Translations under genes and position numbers: made by a program
Shown: positions 44,860 to 57,348 of the stretch, piece by piece
Numbering within the stretch: the stretch's first letter is position 1
Layout of the letters: each line of letters begins with the position of its first letter
Source: Fallopia convolvulus
Taxonomy: Eukaryota > Streptophyta > Magnoliopsida > Caryophyllales > Polygonaceae
DNA: 64,000 nt
Direction of reading: 5' to 3'
Assembly: GCA_964016875.1 (NCBI GenBank)
Contig: OZ024718.1
Location: forward strand, 43,067,906 to 43,131,905
The notes under the pieces: model-generated
Told to the model about the DNA's origin: nothing
The model's database searches: none
Seen by the model: the letters and a program-made list of their open reading frames with translations, nothing else

Positions 44860-46778
44860 TCATGTTGTAACACTAGTTTGTCCCAGCACATATGTAGGCC
44901 TCTCAATCTCTTCCCATACCAACTTTGATGCTATCTCATCATACTCCGGCACGTATTCCTGCTCATTTCAACAAAACATACATAAATATATATAACTTGC
45001 TCGATCTCAAGGAAAATAAAAAGTAGGATTTTGTTTTATGTAATTTATTTATTGAGTTAATTTACCTCAAGCTTTCTGATTAGTTCCTCGGCTGTAGGTG
45101 CAGATACAATAATACGGTCGGCTGGTGGTGGGATAAAGCCTTCATCAAAGGCCTTATCTAAGAAAGATAACAGCGAGTTGAAGTATCCATCAACGTTCAA
45201 GAGTCCAACCTAAATAGAAAACAGTTATTAATTGATTTTGAATCAGGCAGGCTATTTAATAATTATTACTCTACCACGGAGTAATTGACAATTTATACCA
45301 GCAAAGCACAGTGGACTTTATTTCTTGCATAGATTATGGATCAATTTGATCCTGTTGTAAGTAAACCATATTTATATTATCACGTCTCCATGTGAATTCC
45401 ACCAAGGAATCACATGGATATTCAGCAATGGACGGACACCTATGTGTATCAATCCTGTACGTTCCTTTTCCTTTTTTTCAGATCTGATTCAGAAGAATGA
45501 GATTGATTGTGCTAGTTGGTTTGACTTGTCATCCCACCCTCCAACTGTAATCTCACTTATATGGAAATATCAGCGTAAGCTCAAAGACTTGCACTTTTTT
45601 TTTCTGTTTTTGTTGATTTAAAAATCATTTTCTTAGGCTAATAACTGTGGTGAATAAAGCCAAAAGGATGATTCATTTACAGGGAAAGCTTGATTGTAGA
45701 TTGTCATCTTTAGAGACAGTTTCATAAAGGCAACAGTTAGATTCACTTCTTTTATGTATTTAATATCAATTGTACTTGCAATGATCAATTTCATCATATA
45801 GGATATTATAGGGAAAAAAAGGTATATTTTGCAGAAGAGAAAGTAAGAGGAAATCAAGGAACAAGATTCATACAGGTTTGCGGTGTATTCCAAGCTGAGC
45901 AAACGTAACCACCTCAAGAAGTTCTTCAAGGGTACCAAACCCACCTAAATCCACACAGCAAAATCCAAAATGACTAAGAAAAACTCAAGAAAATGATGAA
46001 ATTTGGACAGCAAAAGGGAAGCAAGAAATTAATTTGATTTGTACCGGGTAAGGCGATGAAGGCGTCTGCTTGGCGAGCCATCTCTGCTTTACGTTGGTGC
46101 ATGCTCGATACTGATATTACATCTCCAACGGTTTCACTAGTTATCTGTTAACAATATTATCATGTAGTTTGTGTAAGAAGATGAAGATGTAAACCTTAAC
46201 TTTTAATAACTTGTATCAAAACCGGAGATTTTGATGCAAGATAGTAATAGATCTTACCGCCACAGACATTAGACTCTTTGGGATGATCCTGCAAAATCAA
46301 CCCACAAACGAGAGGGAAAAAACAATGAGATTGAATTGGTATTAAAAAAAAAGGTTTAATTTTCAGTTAACTAGCCCTAACAACTTCCAAATTCATAGTT
46401 TTTAATTTTATCAATTCATTGTGAGTAGGAGGAAGTGGAGCACATCAATGTCAAAGTCAAACCAAATTGTTTTCTTTCATTTTGTATAAATGTCTATCAA
46501 TTTGATTCCGTGACAGAAGTGGATCCCATGACGTTGAGCCTTTAAGTAGTAGTAATGTAAAATGTAAAAGCATCATATATATATATAACTTGTACAAGTT
46601 AAGAGAGATAATTAATTACCCAAGAACATGGCGACCACCGTCATGGACAGCTTGAGAAACAAGGCCCATTAGGCCCACGGTGGCACCTCCGTACACCAAA
46701 TCAATTCTCCTCCTTGCCTTCAATCATTTAACACACACATGTACACATATACAAATCCATTAGATTGCTCTTCTCCAC

Positions 46779-46809
<31 letters not shown>

Positions 46810-47609
46810 TTAAAAAAAGAAGCAAATATTAGATTGAGCACGGCTTTCCATTTCCAAATTACTAAAAAAACACAAGTAGCAATTATTGAACCCATCATCA
46901 CGTGTCCATCAAAGCATACATGAAAATCAGTAAAGTATATGCTAAATTCGCCATTGATTTAGGGATGTTTTTTCACTTATATTTAAATATATTTTGTAAC
47001 TTTTAATGTGTAAGTTATGAAAAGGTAAGACAATGACCATATTGGAACCCAAAAAAAAATAAAAATTGTACTGGACCTACTGGTATTTAGATTATACTAC
47101 TCCAGTTTATAAGTCAAAACAAAATGATAGGACTAGCGGGTAATGATATGAAATATACCACGTTTGTCTCTGTAGTTTTGTAATTAATTAAGAATACAGA
47201 ATAATAATTAGGGGGAAATTAATGCATGACACAAGAAAGAGTCGGAAGTAACAAAAAGCTAGAGCGAAATTAAGGAAGAGATCGAGATCACGCAAGAAAG
47301 ATGCACAATTCTGATGGCAAGCAGGTGACAGCTACCAAAATCTTCCTCCTAATTAAGCTAACACAACACATTAATCCCCAATCCCGTTTCTCAGGTGAAT
47401 GAAATTGAATTCAAGTCTACAAATTAACAAGGTGCAGATTGATCGTGTGTGGAACCAAAAGCAAAAAGATTTGATTTTGATGGTGTAGAGAAATAAATTA
47501 CCATTTCCTGTCCGAGCTGAATGGCGGCTTCTTGGTAGCTTGATTTCTTGCCAGAGCTGCTCCCGCAGAAAACGCACACCCTTGCGAATTTAGAGTTACT
47601 TTGTTCCAT
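44860..47609 (-). CDS. LOG: LOG cytokinin riboside 5'-monophosphate phosphoribohydrolase
   Basis: Converts inactive cytokinin nucleotides directly to free-base cytokinins plus ribose 5-phosphate, probably in the cytosol. Seven exons with GT-AG sites (coding order): 47502-47609, 46620-46717, 46258-46288, 46045-46144, 45875-45945, 45066-45209, 44860-44961. They give an uninterrupted 217 residues, the usual family length. The start [20 protein letters not shown] matches family N-termini. Signatures in order: [29 protein letters not shown] (read across the exon), [28 protein letters not shown]. The catalytic PGGFGTLEE is split across exons 4/5. Then come [19 protein letters not shown] and [12 protein letters not shown]. 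The active-site Arg and Glu are present, so the enzyme should work. No signal peptide. Which LOG paralogue it is cannot be told. Confidence 0.95.
46782..46812. repeat. AT microsatellite in a LOG intron
   Basis: About a dozen (at) units in the first intron of LOG; a likely length-variable marker. Confidence 0.8.
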
Positions 47610-47713
47610 CTTCAAATAAATGTTCCTCGATCGATCGATCACTAGCTGAATAGTTAATTAATTTACAATTCTTTGATTCCACAGGCACAATTCTCTCTCC
47701 TTCTTCTTCTCCC

Positions 47714-47724
47714 TTATAATATAC
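47714..47724 (-). promoter_or_regulatory. possible LOG TATA box and CT-rich patch
   Basis: TATATTATA reads on the minus strand about 105 bases upstream of the LOG ATG. A (ttctc)n pyrimidine patch (47781-47810, GA-rich on the + strand) lies 60 bases further upstream. Both are common in plant promoters. The transcription start is not known. Confidence 0.4.
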
Positions 47725-47809
47725 AATTACACAAGCAGTAGAAAAATGGCTTCCGCTTGGAAAAAGAAAATACAAGGCGGGAGAGAAGAGAAGAGAAGAG
47801 AAGAGAGGA

Positions 47810-48200
47810 AGTGATCGAGGAAGGATCGCTTGAAGAGAATTGAGAGAGGATGCTTGGGCTATTTATGGTTGTAAATTGTGATCCATGTCAATTCCTTGCT
47901 TATGACATCTCAATCTTGCAATAATTCCGCACATTTTATTTTATTTAATACATATTCCTTTCAAATTGATTTTTTTTTAAAATTATTATTATTATTTTAT
48001 TCCTTATGGTGGCTATGGCATGGACTTGTTGTAACTAGCTAGTAAGAAAACTTCTTTAATGTGGAAATGAACAATTTATCTTGCATAACATGGTCAACCT
48101 ATAAAGGAATGAGAGGATAACTTTCTTTGTTGATCTCTCCAACAGAAAAGATGTATTTTTTTTGTTTGGGTAGTAAAAGATTAGGCTGAGACAACTCAAC
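47810..48200. other. LOG upstream region
   Basis: No gene. AT-rich, with a short att/tta run near 47980; probably LOG promoter DNA. Confidence 0.45.
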
Positions 48201-48740
48201 CTAGTGTATCTTTGCGGATGAGGGTATAAGTCCTAAATAGGTTTGAATCTGATTGGCACTAATCAAATGCCTATGCTCAGTGATCAAATCCGCCACTTTG
48301 TTGTAGTCACGAGGTGTATGAAGGAAGCAAACAACCTCAAAGGACTGCAAATTAACCAACGCATCTGCAATTATCATTTCAATTTGCCAAGGGAATGATC
48401 TACTTCCTTTTAATGCGTTTATGACAATAAGGCTGTCTCCTTCAATTTTAATTTTCGAAATATTCCTAGCCTTAGCTTCACTAACAGCGTCATACATTCC
48501 TCTTGCCTCAGCCCGAATGAAATTCCAGTTTTCATTATCAGTAGCGTTCATTATGATTACTCTTATGCAACGATCCCTAATAATGTATCCCACCGTTGCC
48601 ATCCCACTATTCCTTTTTGATCTGTCAAAATTAGTTTTGCAAAACCCTGTGCTGGTTTAATCCATGTCTTATTCTTTCCATTTTTCTTTTTTCTTGTGCC
48701 GAAATCAGTGGAAAAATTTCCGTGTCGACTATCCATCGTT
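48201..48740 (-). pseudogene. LINE-derived RNase H fragment
   Basis: An isolated plant-type RNase H domain (RVT_3 kind) as found at the C-terminus of plant L1-like LINEs. It reads WIKPAQGFCKTNFDRS (first catalytic Asp), GMATVGYIIRD, IRAEARGMYDAVSEAK (catalytic Glu), IKIEGDSLIVINALKG (catalytic Asp) and HTPRDYNKVADLI. It is open to the stop at 48201. No RT or endonuclease lies upstream, so it is a fragment, or less likely a remnant of a host RNase H-like gene. It is related to, but clearly distinct from, the RNase H of the LINE at 53134. Confidence 0.75.
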
Positions 48741-48819
48741 ATATTTATCTGTGATTTTATAAATACGTCTATGTTTCTTGCAGTTCCATCTATTGGTTGG
48801 TTGAAAGTAGTTTTGTTAA

Positions 48820-49365
48820 TGGCCTAACATTTTTAGGGATGCTAATGGGTTTTGTAAATCTTATGACCGATGTCAAAGGGTTGGGAATATGTGAAAGATT
48901 TCTTGAAGACCCACATATTTACTAGATTTGGAGTCCCTAGAACTTTGGTTAGTGACAAAGGATCTCAGTTTTGTAATAAGGTGGTGAGTGTATTGTTGAG
49001 TAAATATCATGTCACACACAAGGTGTCCACATCATATCACCCCCAAGCGAATGGCCAAACAGAGGTATCCAAATCGGGAGATCAAGTCTATGCTAGAGAA
49101 GACCATGGCACCAAACAAAAAAGATTGGAGTGTTAGGCTGGATGATGCATTATGGGCGTACCAGACTGCCTTTAAAATATCAATTGGAATGTCGCCTTTT
49201 CGATTGGTGTTTGGTAAGGCACGTCACCTTCTAGTGGAAATTTAGCACAAGGCGTATTGGGCAGTGAAAAAGTGCAACATGCAGAGGAATTTCTTGATAA
49301 CCATATTTGGAGGAAAAATTTCAAAGTAGGAGAATAAACTTTAATCTGGGCCGTAAATTTAACTC
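48820..49365 (+). pseudogene. gypsy integrase fragment
   Basis: Starts [23 protein letters not shown], the zinc-finger part of a gypsy integrase. It then jumps at a TGA to [27 protein letters not shown]. About 70 residues, including the first catalytic Asp, are deleted. The second Asp (SDKGSQF) and Glu (ANGQTEV) remain. One extra A near 49070 shifts the frame, after which [14 protein letters not shown] and [10 protein letters not shown] continue to a stop near 49243. The text is Athila-like. A hAT-like element interrupts it at the right. Confidence 0.85.
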
Positions 49366-49373
49366 TTCAAATG

Positions 49374-50333
49374 ATTTCAGAGGCGGAACTATATGGGGGC
49401 GGGAGTGGGCCATGGCCCCCCAATCCAATTTTTTTGGTATATATGTTCCTCGTGTTAATAGCTTCTATTTGATATATTATACGCTCGAATCTGACATTGA
49501 GCAAAAAGTTAGACACATACAAACCACTTCTAACAAGTCATTTACTTAAAAATGTTTTTATCTTTTGCTAAACTTCCTACTTTCATAGTGTAATTGAACC
49601 CGAAAGCTTTGAATAAGTTATTGTTGGAATGTTTTGAAACTTGAATCACACAATTCATTATTAGTACGAGGGTTTCAGTTTAGATTTTAGTTTTTAGTTA
49701 TGAGCCTTTAGTGTTCATAGATTCAATCCGTTCGTATTCTGAAACATAATTGTATAAGTTGTCTTTATAAACTATTATTTTCTTAATGTAGTTTTATTCT
49801 AAAATATTTTATTCTCTCCTCAATAAAATATATTCTTTTTTTGTATAAATTTATATTTTTATTTCTACATCTTTCTCAACAGTCAACACGTACTATCTTA
49901 TATAATAATATTTTGCTATTTTGAAAAAAATATGCGTGTTTTAAGTATTTATTTTAATTATGTATTAATAATTATAAGATTTTCTTTAAATATTTTTCAA
50001 TATTTTGTACTCCATCCGTTCGGAAATACATGTCGTTTTAAGATTTGTCTTAAAAATTAAAAATCATATGATACGACTTAAATACCGTCAATCTTGTTAA
50101 GATCTTTTCACTTGTATTTTATTTATACGTAAATATTTTTAATTATTGAAGATAATGTTGAAAAAAAGTGTGGTAAAATATGTCAAATGACAAATATTAT
50201 TGAACAAAAGAATTAGGTTAAAACGACATGTATTTATGAATAGAGGGATTTTTTTTTTAAAATTGAAAACACATTAGTTAGATTAGAAAAATTTATTGAC
50301 CCATGCAATCGGATTTTTCTGGTTCCGCCCCTG
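49374..50333. mobile_element. hAT-like non-autonomous element
   Basis: Inverted ends: cagaggcggaac at 49378, and caggggcggaac read from 50333 on the other strand. An 8 bp direct repeat ttcaaatg flanks it (49366-49373, 50334-50341), the hAT duplication length. Four bases (attt) lie between the left duplication and the TIR, so one end is altered. There is no transposase; the interior is AT-rich with short frames only. Confidence 0.75.
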
Positions 50334-50341
50334 TTCAAATG

Positions 50342-51961
50342 GCCAGGATGTTGCATCATATTGCATATAAGAAGTGTGTTTCATGTGATCCAAACTCTGA
50401 TTGATATTCAGGCTCTTAAAGTTTATTCTCATTTTTTTTTTATTGTTGTTAGTTTAAGTTGTTAAAAGAGATCATATGAACGAATGAGTAGGGTTAAATT
50501 TTGGTCTTATAATGTATTTATAAAAGAAAAAAAAAAGTCTTCGAACATCTAATCAAGTGGTAAGGATCTCAAATAGCATTATAAGATTTTTGTTTTGACT
50601 ACCATGTGCAATGTCTATGATAAAGAAAAAAGAAAGAAAAATACACAAACATAAGAACGGGCTATCCTTCTACTTTTTTTTTTGTTTCTATGCCGCCTAA
50701 AATTAAATGTGAAAATTAATTTAGTGGGCTGGATTAACTGTACTAGTGTAGGTTTATTCCATGTGCTTTTTAGTTGTTGACATTTACCACATTCGTTATT
50801 TACAATATAATACTTTAGAAAATTATCAAAATAATTAGTGTAAAATCAACATCATTGGAAATATGAAATATCTGTTACTATGGCCATGATAATGTTATTA
50901 TATACAAGAAAAATCATAAAAATTTGATTATTTTCTCTTCTGCATCTCCCACGTTATTAAAGAAGTGGAAACTGATTGGTAATGGCAACAATTCTGAATG
51001 GTAAAAGATCTCCTTGATTGCATTTCACTTTCAGTGGTATCCTATTGAGAGTGAAAGTTGGTGAGTCTAGATTATACTAATTACCAATTTACCAGGTCTT
51101 AGTTTGGTTTCCTTTATAAAATATTATATGCATGCAATAGCCTGCCCAAAGAGTTCGGGTGATAAGGAATCGGGATCATTTCGAATAAGCATTTTGCATC
51201 GTGTCCATTAATTAAATAATTATTATTCAAGCATATGATATTTAATTTGGTAGTTGAAGTATTATATATTGAAGGAGTAAAATAGTACTCTTAAACCCTC
51301 ACTATAGCAATTTATGGTATGCTCCAAATTTTAATAAATCAGTACAAGATTGGATTTCCTCTTGATCAATATTGATGTATTACATCTTGAGCTGTTAAAA
51401 GTTGACAAGTCTCGTAAATCTGATTTAAAACGTCCTAAAATTTTAGGTTAAGATCCGAAAATTTGAATCCGAATTCCGAAATAAATCGAACTCAATAGAC
51501 CCGAAACATGTAGGTTGAAATCCGGAATTTGTTGGGTTGACCGATTTAGCATATTTACATAATGTACAAAATTTATTTTGAAACTTATAGTATATTTTAT
51601 TATTAAGATATATAAAAATGATATATTATAATTAAATGTTATTATTTAACTAAAATTTATTTTAATAATCATAAAAAATCGATATTTTTGATCCGGTAGT
51701 CAACTTGACCCATCCAAAAACCACAACAACCCGACCTGATTGATCCGTGACCTGTAACGATCCGAAACCCAGCTCAATACAAACCCAACCCGACTCAACC
51801 CAATTGACAGGTTTAATTACATCTATATGCTCCGATCCAAATTGAAATACATTCTGATGAAGTTAGAATTTGAACCACAAAAATTTATATGTATTTTACA
51901 AAGTTACTCTGCATATATTGTGAGTTTCTGTGTCGTAGAAATTGTTTTAATCAAGATTTTG
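50342..51961. other. AT-rich spacer
   Basis: No gene. 51400-51840 is rich in gacccgaa/cccgacc words of the sort seen in plant non-autonomous DNA transposons; no terminal pair was found. Confidence 0.45.
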
Positions 51962-52255
51962 GCACGACCAAACAATTGATAACGGGTAAAGATATAATTT
52001 AAAGATTTTGGCATATTGGTATCAATTATATTTAAATAAATTAATTTATTTTGAAATATTTTTATTATTATATAATTTTTTAATTTTATTTTAATGGTGA
52101 AGGTTTTTTAAAAAAAAATTACTACATTGACTTGCATGATGCGACCTAACTTTGACTAGTAAACAGATTGATCTGAAGTAGTACTCAACTCGATTCCGAA
52201 GTTACCCGTCTTGAATCGGGTTAAACAGACCCGGTTATCAATTGTTTGGTCGTGC
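51962..52255. mobile_element. MITE with TIR GCACGACCAAACAATTG
   Basis: 294 bp with near-perfect inverted ends of about 25 bases (gcacgaccaaacaattgata then acgggt/accgggt). The flanking 3 bp are ttg on both sides (51959-51961, 52256-52258). No coding potential. The superfamily is not certain. Confidence 0.78.
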
Positions 52256-53119
52256 TTGAAATTTTAAACTCTTTTCTTTTTTTGTTTGTTGAAATGTAAA
52301 ATTTTAAATCGTATATGCTTACGAGTCTTTTTTTTTTTTTTTTTTGGTCGAAATGCTTACGAGTCTTTATATAGAAGGGATCCAATATTTGTGTCATGGG
52401 ATCAACTTCTCTTACCTTTGTAGTCCGTAATTGAATAATTTGTTGCTCGTTGAAAAACAGAAAGTCAATAAATTTCATATGTGATATAACTGCAATTTAA
52501 AGAGAACGCTGGAATATTTGACAGAGACATCGAAAATTCGAAATAGAACAAGAATCAGTAACTAGTACATGTCAATTGCTAGAATTTTTTTTTTTATAGA
52601 AATAAAAAGAGAGAGTAGACTTTGGTTATAAAAATTCAACTTTTTGTCTTTTGCGGTTATCAAATGTTCATTGGAACACTTCAATTTATTTAATTATTAT
52701 GAATAACAGATTAAATGAATTCCGAGTACTGTATTACTTAAATCTTTTGTGTGGTTTTCAAGTGGTCCTGGTACTCCTGGAAATTTATTTTCCTAATTTG
52801 AACCTTCAAATGGAATAAACCGCACGTCATTATGGTAGAATCAATACATAAATTATTGGCGTTCATGTTATGGGGCGTACAAAATGTTGAAACTTAAAAC
52901 CAATGGTAAGCTGAAAAAACGTACACATTTTGCGTAATTGTGTCACATGTTTACAGTAGTAGATAGTACGTAGTAATCATCAAATCAGTTAAAAGCTTGT
53001 ATTAACAGGGATTATGATTTGGTGACTATCAATTTATAATGCTACAAAGCTTCAGCGAGACAGCAACAGAATTTTCTTACCAGTTAGATTCTCAAAATGC
53101 GCAGAAAAAGAAAAGAAAG
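52256..53119. other. AT-rich spacer
   Basis: No gene or paired repeat recognised. Poly-T runs at about 52327-52346 and 52588. Confidence 0.45.
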
Positions 53120-53133
53120 AATCTCAATAAAAG

Positions 53134-53146
53134 TTTTTTTTTTTTT
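53134..53146 (-). other. poly(A) tail of the LINE
   Basis: A run of 13 A on the element strand directly before the target duplication. Confidence 0.85.
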
Positions 53147-53204
53147 ATAAATGAACTACTAGCTCATTACAATGCCAACACTAGGTTACCCGTAAATTTC
53201 AAGG

Positions 53205-56200
53205 CTAACCTAAATCATCACGACGGATGATCTTTAGAAAATCAAATAACAGAGGATGATCACTAAACCAGGAACTACTAATCGAGATATCGACATGATC
53301 CAACAAAGATCCCGGGAAAAAAACATTAGAAATAGCAAAACTAAGCTGAGGAAAACTAAAAAGCCTCTTGGCGAGAAAATCCGCCGCAGAATTGCATTCC
53401 CTGAAACAATGAAAAAACACCACACAAGGAACCAAATCAACAAAATGACGGATATCATTTATAATAGCTTGAATTTCCCAAGGAACTTTCCAAGTTCGTT
53501 TTACAGAATTAATAAGAATTAAATTATCCCCTTCAATGATAAGGCGGGAAATGTTTAGCGAAACTGCACTATGAATACCATCAAGCAGAGCAAGCGCTTT
53601 TCAACTTGGAGAACCGAAATGGGAGGTTGTTCTTTACGATCAAAACTTAGAATCTTACTTTTGTGGTCTCGAATAAGAAAGCTCGAAAAAGTAGAAGAAT
53701 TCGTACGCTTGGAAACATCAAAATTGAGCTTCGACCATAACAGAGGAGGTCTAATCCAATTTCGATTATTTTTTCTTTTCGGACGAGGCACAGTTTTGGG
53801 AGCTAAAATTGGCTGAGCAGAATTCCACTGTAAATACTGAGAGAAAGCTAAATCACATGGAAGCAAAGAAGAAATAAGTCTAGACGGATTAAAAATCTTT
53901 CCATTTCTATGTCCCCAAATAAACCACCAAAGTAAACAAAGGATATTACTATTTTTATTTGAATTTATAGTAGAAACAAGATTATCAATAAAAGTACCTG
54001 AGGAGATAATTTGAAATTTTAGATTTATCTTAGCCTCGAGTTTTGAAAGCATATTTTGCGAAAACGGATAGTTAAAAAACAAATGATTCAGGTTTTCATC
54101 TTCATTTGAGCATAACGATCACGTACTAAAAACACAATTGTAAAAGCGATTTAATCTATCTGTTGTTGGAAATCAGCACACACCTTCCACAAAAATTTTT
54201 TAATTTTAGGAGGAAGAGAGGTCTTCCAAATCCAACCAAACTCATAATTAAACTATCTATAGAAATCATACCCAAAGCTGAGGAGACTGAGAAAGCTCCG
54301 TCAATAGAAGGAAGCCAAACCAAACGATCCTCAAAGTCAGAGACAGGAATTCTAAGAGAAATAATTGAATTCACAATTGATTCAGGAAGCAGCAAGCACA
54401 AGTACTCAACATTCCAGAACCGATCAGGAGTGCTAAAAGCTGAAACTTTTAAATTAATGTTATCATTATTATAAAACGACATTAAATTAGTATTTCTAAT
54501 CCAAGGATCTTTCCAAAAATTTATAGAATGACCATTTCCAATAGTCCATAATAAACCTTTAGAGAATTTGTCTCTAAGATTGAGCAATCTACCAAACTGC
54601 CAAGAACAATTCTTTTTCTGCATCTCAAAAATTGAAGAGGAACCCAAGTGTTTTTCAGAAATAATACGTACCCAATAATTATTTGGAGCAGTTAAGATTT
54701 TCCAAAGAAGTTTCATTTGCAAAGCAATATTTAGTAGTCTCAGCCGTCCGAAGTCCCATACCCCCAGACTCTTTAAGAGAGCATACCTTATCCCAACTTA
54801 TAAGAGGATGATTAGAAGTAAACTTATTCCAAAAAAAAGATTTATTAATTTTATCAATTTCACAAAGAACACCTTTAGGAAGCAAAAAACTTTGCATTAG
54901 ATAATTAACCTGACCTAACAGATTTGACTGAATAAGCACAACCCTACCTGCCTGAGAAATAGAGTTTGCTTTCCACTGAGAAAGCTGTTTTTTCAATTTT
55001 GTAATTGAATATGCAAAAACTGCATTTTGAACCCTACCTTTAAGAATAGGAATACCAAGATATTTCTCCATAGAAGTAGTAATTTGAATATTAAGAACAC
55101 TTGCAAGAGAAGTTGCAGTTTGGCGTGAAATATTTTCAGAGACCTGAAAACTACTTTTATGATAATTAATCAAAAGGCCAGAAACCCTAGAGAAAGAATC
55201 CAAGAAACCTTTAATATAATTAATATTAGCATGAGAAGCATTAGCAAAAATGATAGTGTCATCTGCAAAGCTAAAGAAAGGCAAACAAACTCCATTTTTA
55301 ACTAAATGAATACCCACAAATTTGGAATCTAAAGTAGATTGTAATTGAAGGGATCTCGCAAGATATTCCATACATATAATAAAAATAAAAGGGGCCATCG
55401 GATCACCTTGGCGAATACCACATTGAGGGGAGAACTCGGTCCCTGGTTCGTTATTAACCAAAACCGAGGAAGAAGAGGTAGTAATGCAAGTCATAACAAG
55501 ATTAAGCTAATTGACATGGAATCCAAATTTAAGCAGAATTAATCTAATAAAATTCCAATCAAGTTTATCGTAAGCCTTTTCCATATCAATTTTCAAATCC
55601 ATCCATCCTTGTTTACCTTTTTTCTTTTTATGAAAAGAATGAAAGATTTCGTGAACAATTAGGATGTTATCCTGAATAAGTCTCCCTTGAACAAACGCTC
55701 CCTAGAGAGGATGAATTAGATTAGGTAAAATAGAAGCCATACGATTAGCTAAAATTTTTGTAATAACTTTGTAAATCGTATTGCACAAACTAATAGGTCT
55801 AAAGTGATTTATTGTTAAGGGAGAATAAACTTTAGGAATAAGAGCTACAAAAGATTTATTAATCGATCTAAGCATATGACCTGAATGAAAAAAGGCCTGA
55901 ACTGCTAAAACTACAGAGTTTCCAACAATGTTCCAATAATGTTGAAAGAAATCAGCAGGGAAACCATCCGGTCCCGGAGATTTATTAGGAGCAAGATCAA
56001 AGACTGCAAATTTAATTTCCGCTAGAGAAGGCGCTTTACATAGCATCAAATTATTCGAAGTTGAGACCAAATTAGGAATAATATCTAAATCTGAATTATT
56101 AACAGAACAAAGGGGATTCAAGTTAAACCGATGAGCAAGCTCTTCAGTTATTTTTTGTGAAATTAAGTCATGATCAAATAGAACAATCCCTTCAGTAGTC

Positions 56201-57348
56201 GGAAAAGAGAGAATTCTTTGTTTATAAAAACGAATTTTGGAAACAGATTGAAAGTATTTAGTATTTCGATCCACATTTTGCAAGTGTATAATTTTTGCTC
56301 TTTGTTTCCAAAAATTATGCTGAAAGTCTTAAAGAGCATTATATTTATTAAGATGAGCCTGGAGTTTAGAAAGAATGGTAGAATTATGGGGATCAATTAA
56401 TAAATCTGATTGGAGTGATAATAACTGATATTCAGATATTTTGAGTTGTTCAAAATTATTATTAATATGATGTTTAGCCCAAACTTTAGAATATCTTTTT
56501 AAAAGATTTAATTTCATAGAGAGACGGAACATAAAAGACCCAGTCATTTGGTAATTCCAAACTTTGGAAACTAAGGGATTAAAAGACGGGATTGACATCC
56601 AAGCATTTTCAAACCTAAAAGGAATTTTACAATAAGATTTACAGGATCCTATTGAAAAAGATATCAGGCAATGGTCTGAGGTTGTAAAAGGATGATGTTG
56701 AATTACAAGTGACGGGAAAATATGAGTTAGAGTTTGATGTATAAGAACTCTGTCCAGTTTTTAAAAAACATTATCCTGAGCCACCGAGCTTTTACGCCAA
56801 GTAAAAGGGAAGCCAGAAGTTCTAGAATCCACAAGGCCAAATTGATTGGAAAATTTTAAAAGACGATTAAATCTACTAGATAAAGGAGGGACACCTTCTA
56901 ATTTGTCGTTAACTAAAGAAATTTCATTTAAGTCGCCTATTAAAAAGAATGGTGAATTAATCTGAGATATTTGTAAAGCAAGGGAATTCCAAAAAATATT
57001 TTTTTGCGCTTCCCTTGCCGGGGCGTAAACAAAAATTAAAAGAAATTCTTGATTAGGATAGGAATATTTCATAATGATTAGATTAGAGGATTGATGAAAT
57101 AAACTACATTTTCAAGTTTCAGTATTTTCACAAATTAGGAGCCAAAGGTCACCTCTAGACCCCACAGAGGGACAAGAAATAGCAGATTGGAAACCTGATT
57201 TGTGCAGAGTTGAATAGTTGGGATCATCTTCTGTTTTAGTTTCCGCTAGACAAAGAAAGTTTAATTTATTCAATTTTCTAATAAACCCAACTTCTTCCCA
57301 GAAATTAGGCCTGCGAATACCTCTAATATTCCAATATCCTATATTCAT
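53205..57348 (-). pseudogene. LINE ORF2: endonuclease, reverse transcriptase, RNase H
   Basis: The ATG at 57348 starts an APE-type endonuclease, MNIGYWNIRGI. LAETKTE, FLIGDLNEI, GFPFTWRKSS and TSDHCLIS follow, so all its catalytic motifs are present. Only in-frame stops (near 57112, 56761, 56329, 55702, 55508) interrupt one frame for more than 2.6 kb. RT: PNKSPGPDGFPADFFQ, RPISLCNTIYKVITKILANR, GIRQGDPMAPFIF and the active site FSFADDTIIFA, then KYLGIPI. A frameshift near 54700 leads to the zinc-finger-like region (WTIGNGHSINFWKDPW). After more shifts the RNase H has LNFDVSKR and ECNSAADFLAKRL near the end. Inactive but well preserved. Confidence 0.92.

Noticed and set aside
53039..53230. + strand frame of 63 codons across the LINE poly(A)
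   Set aside because: It spans the target duplication and the tail; no coding signal.
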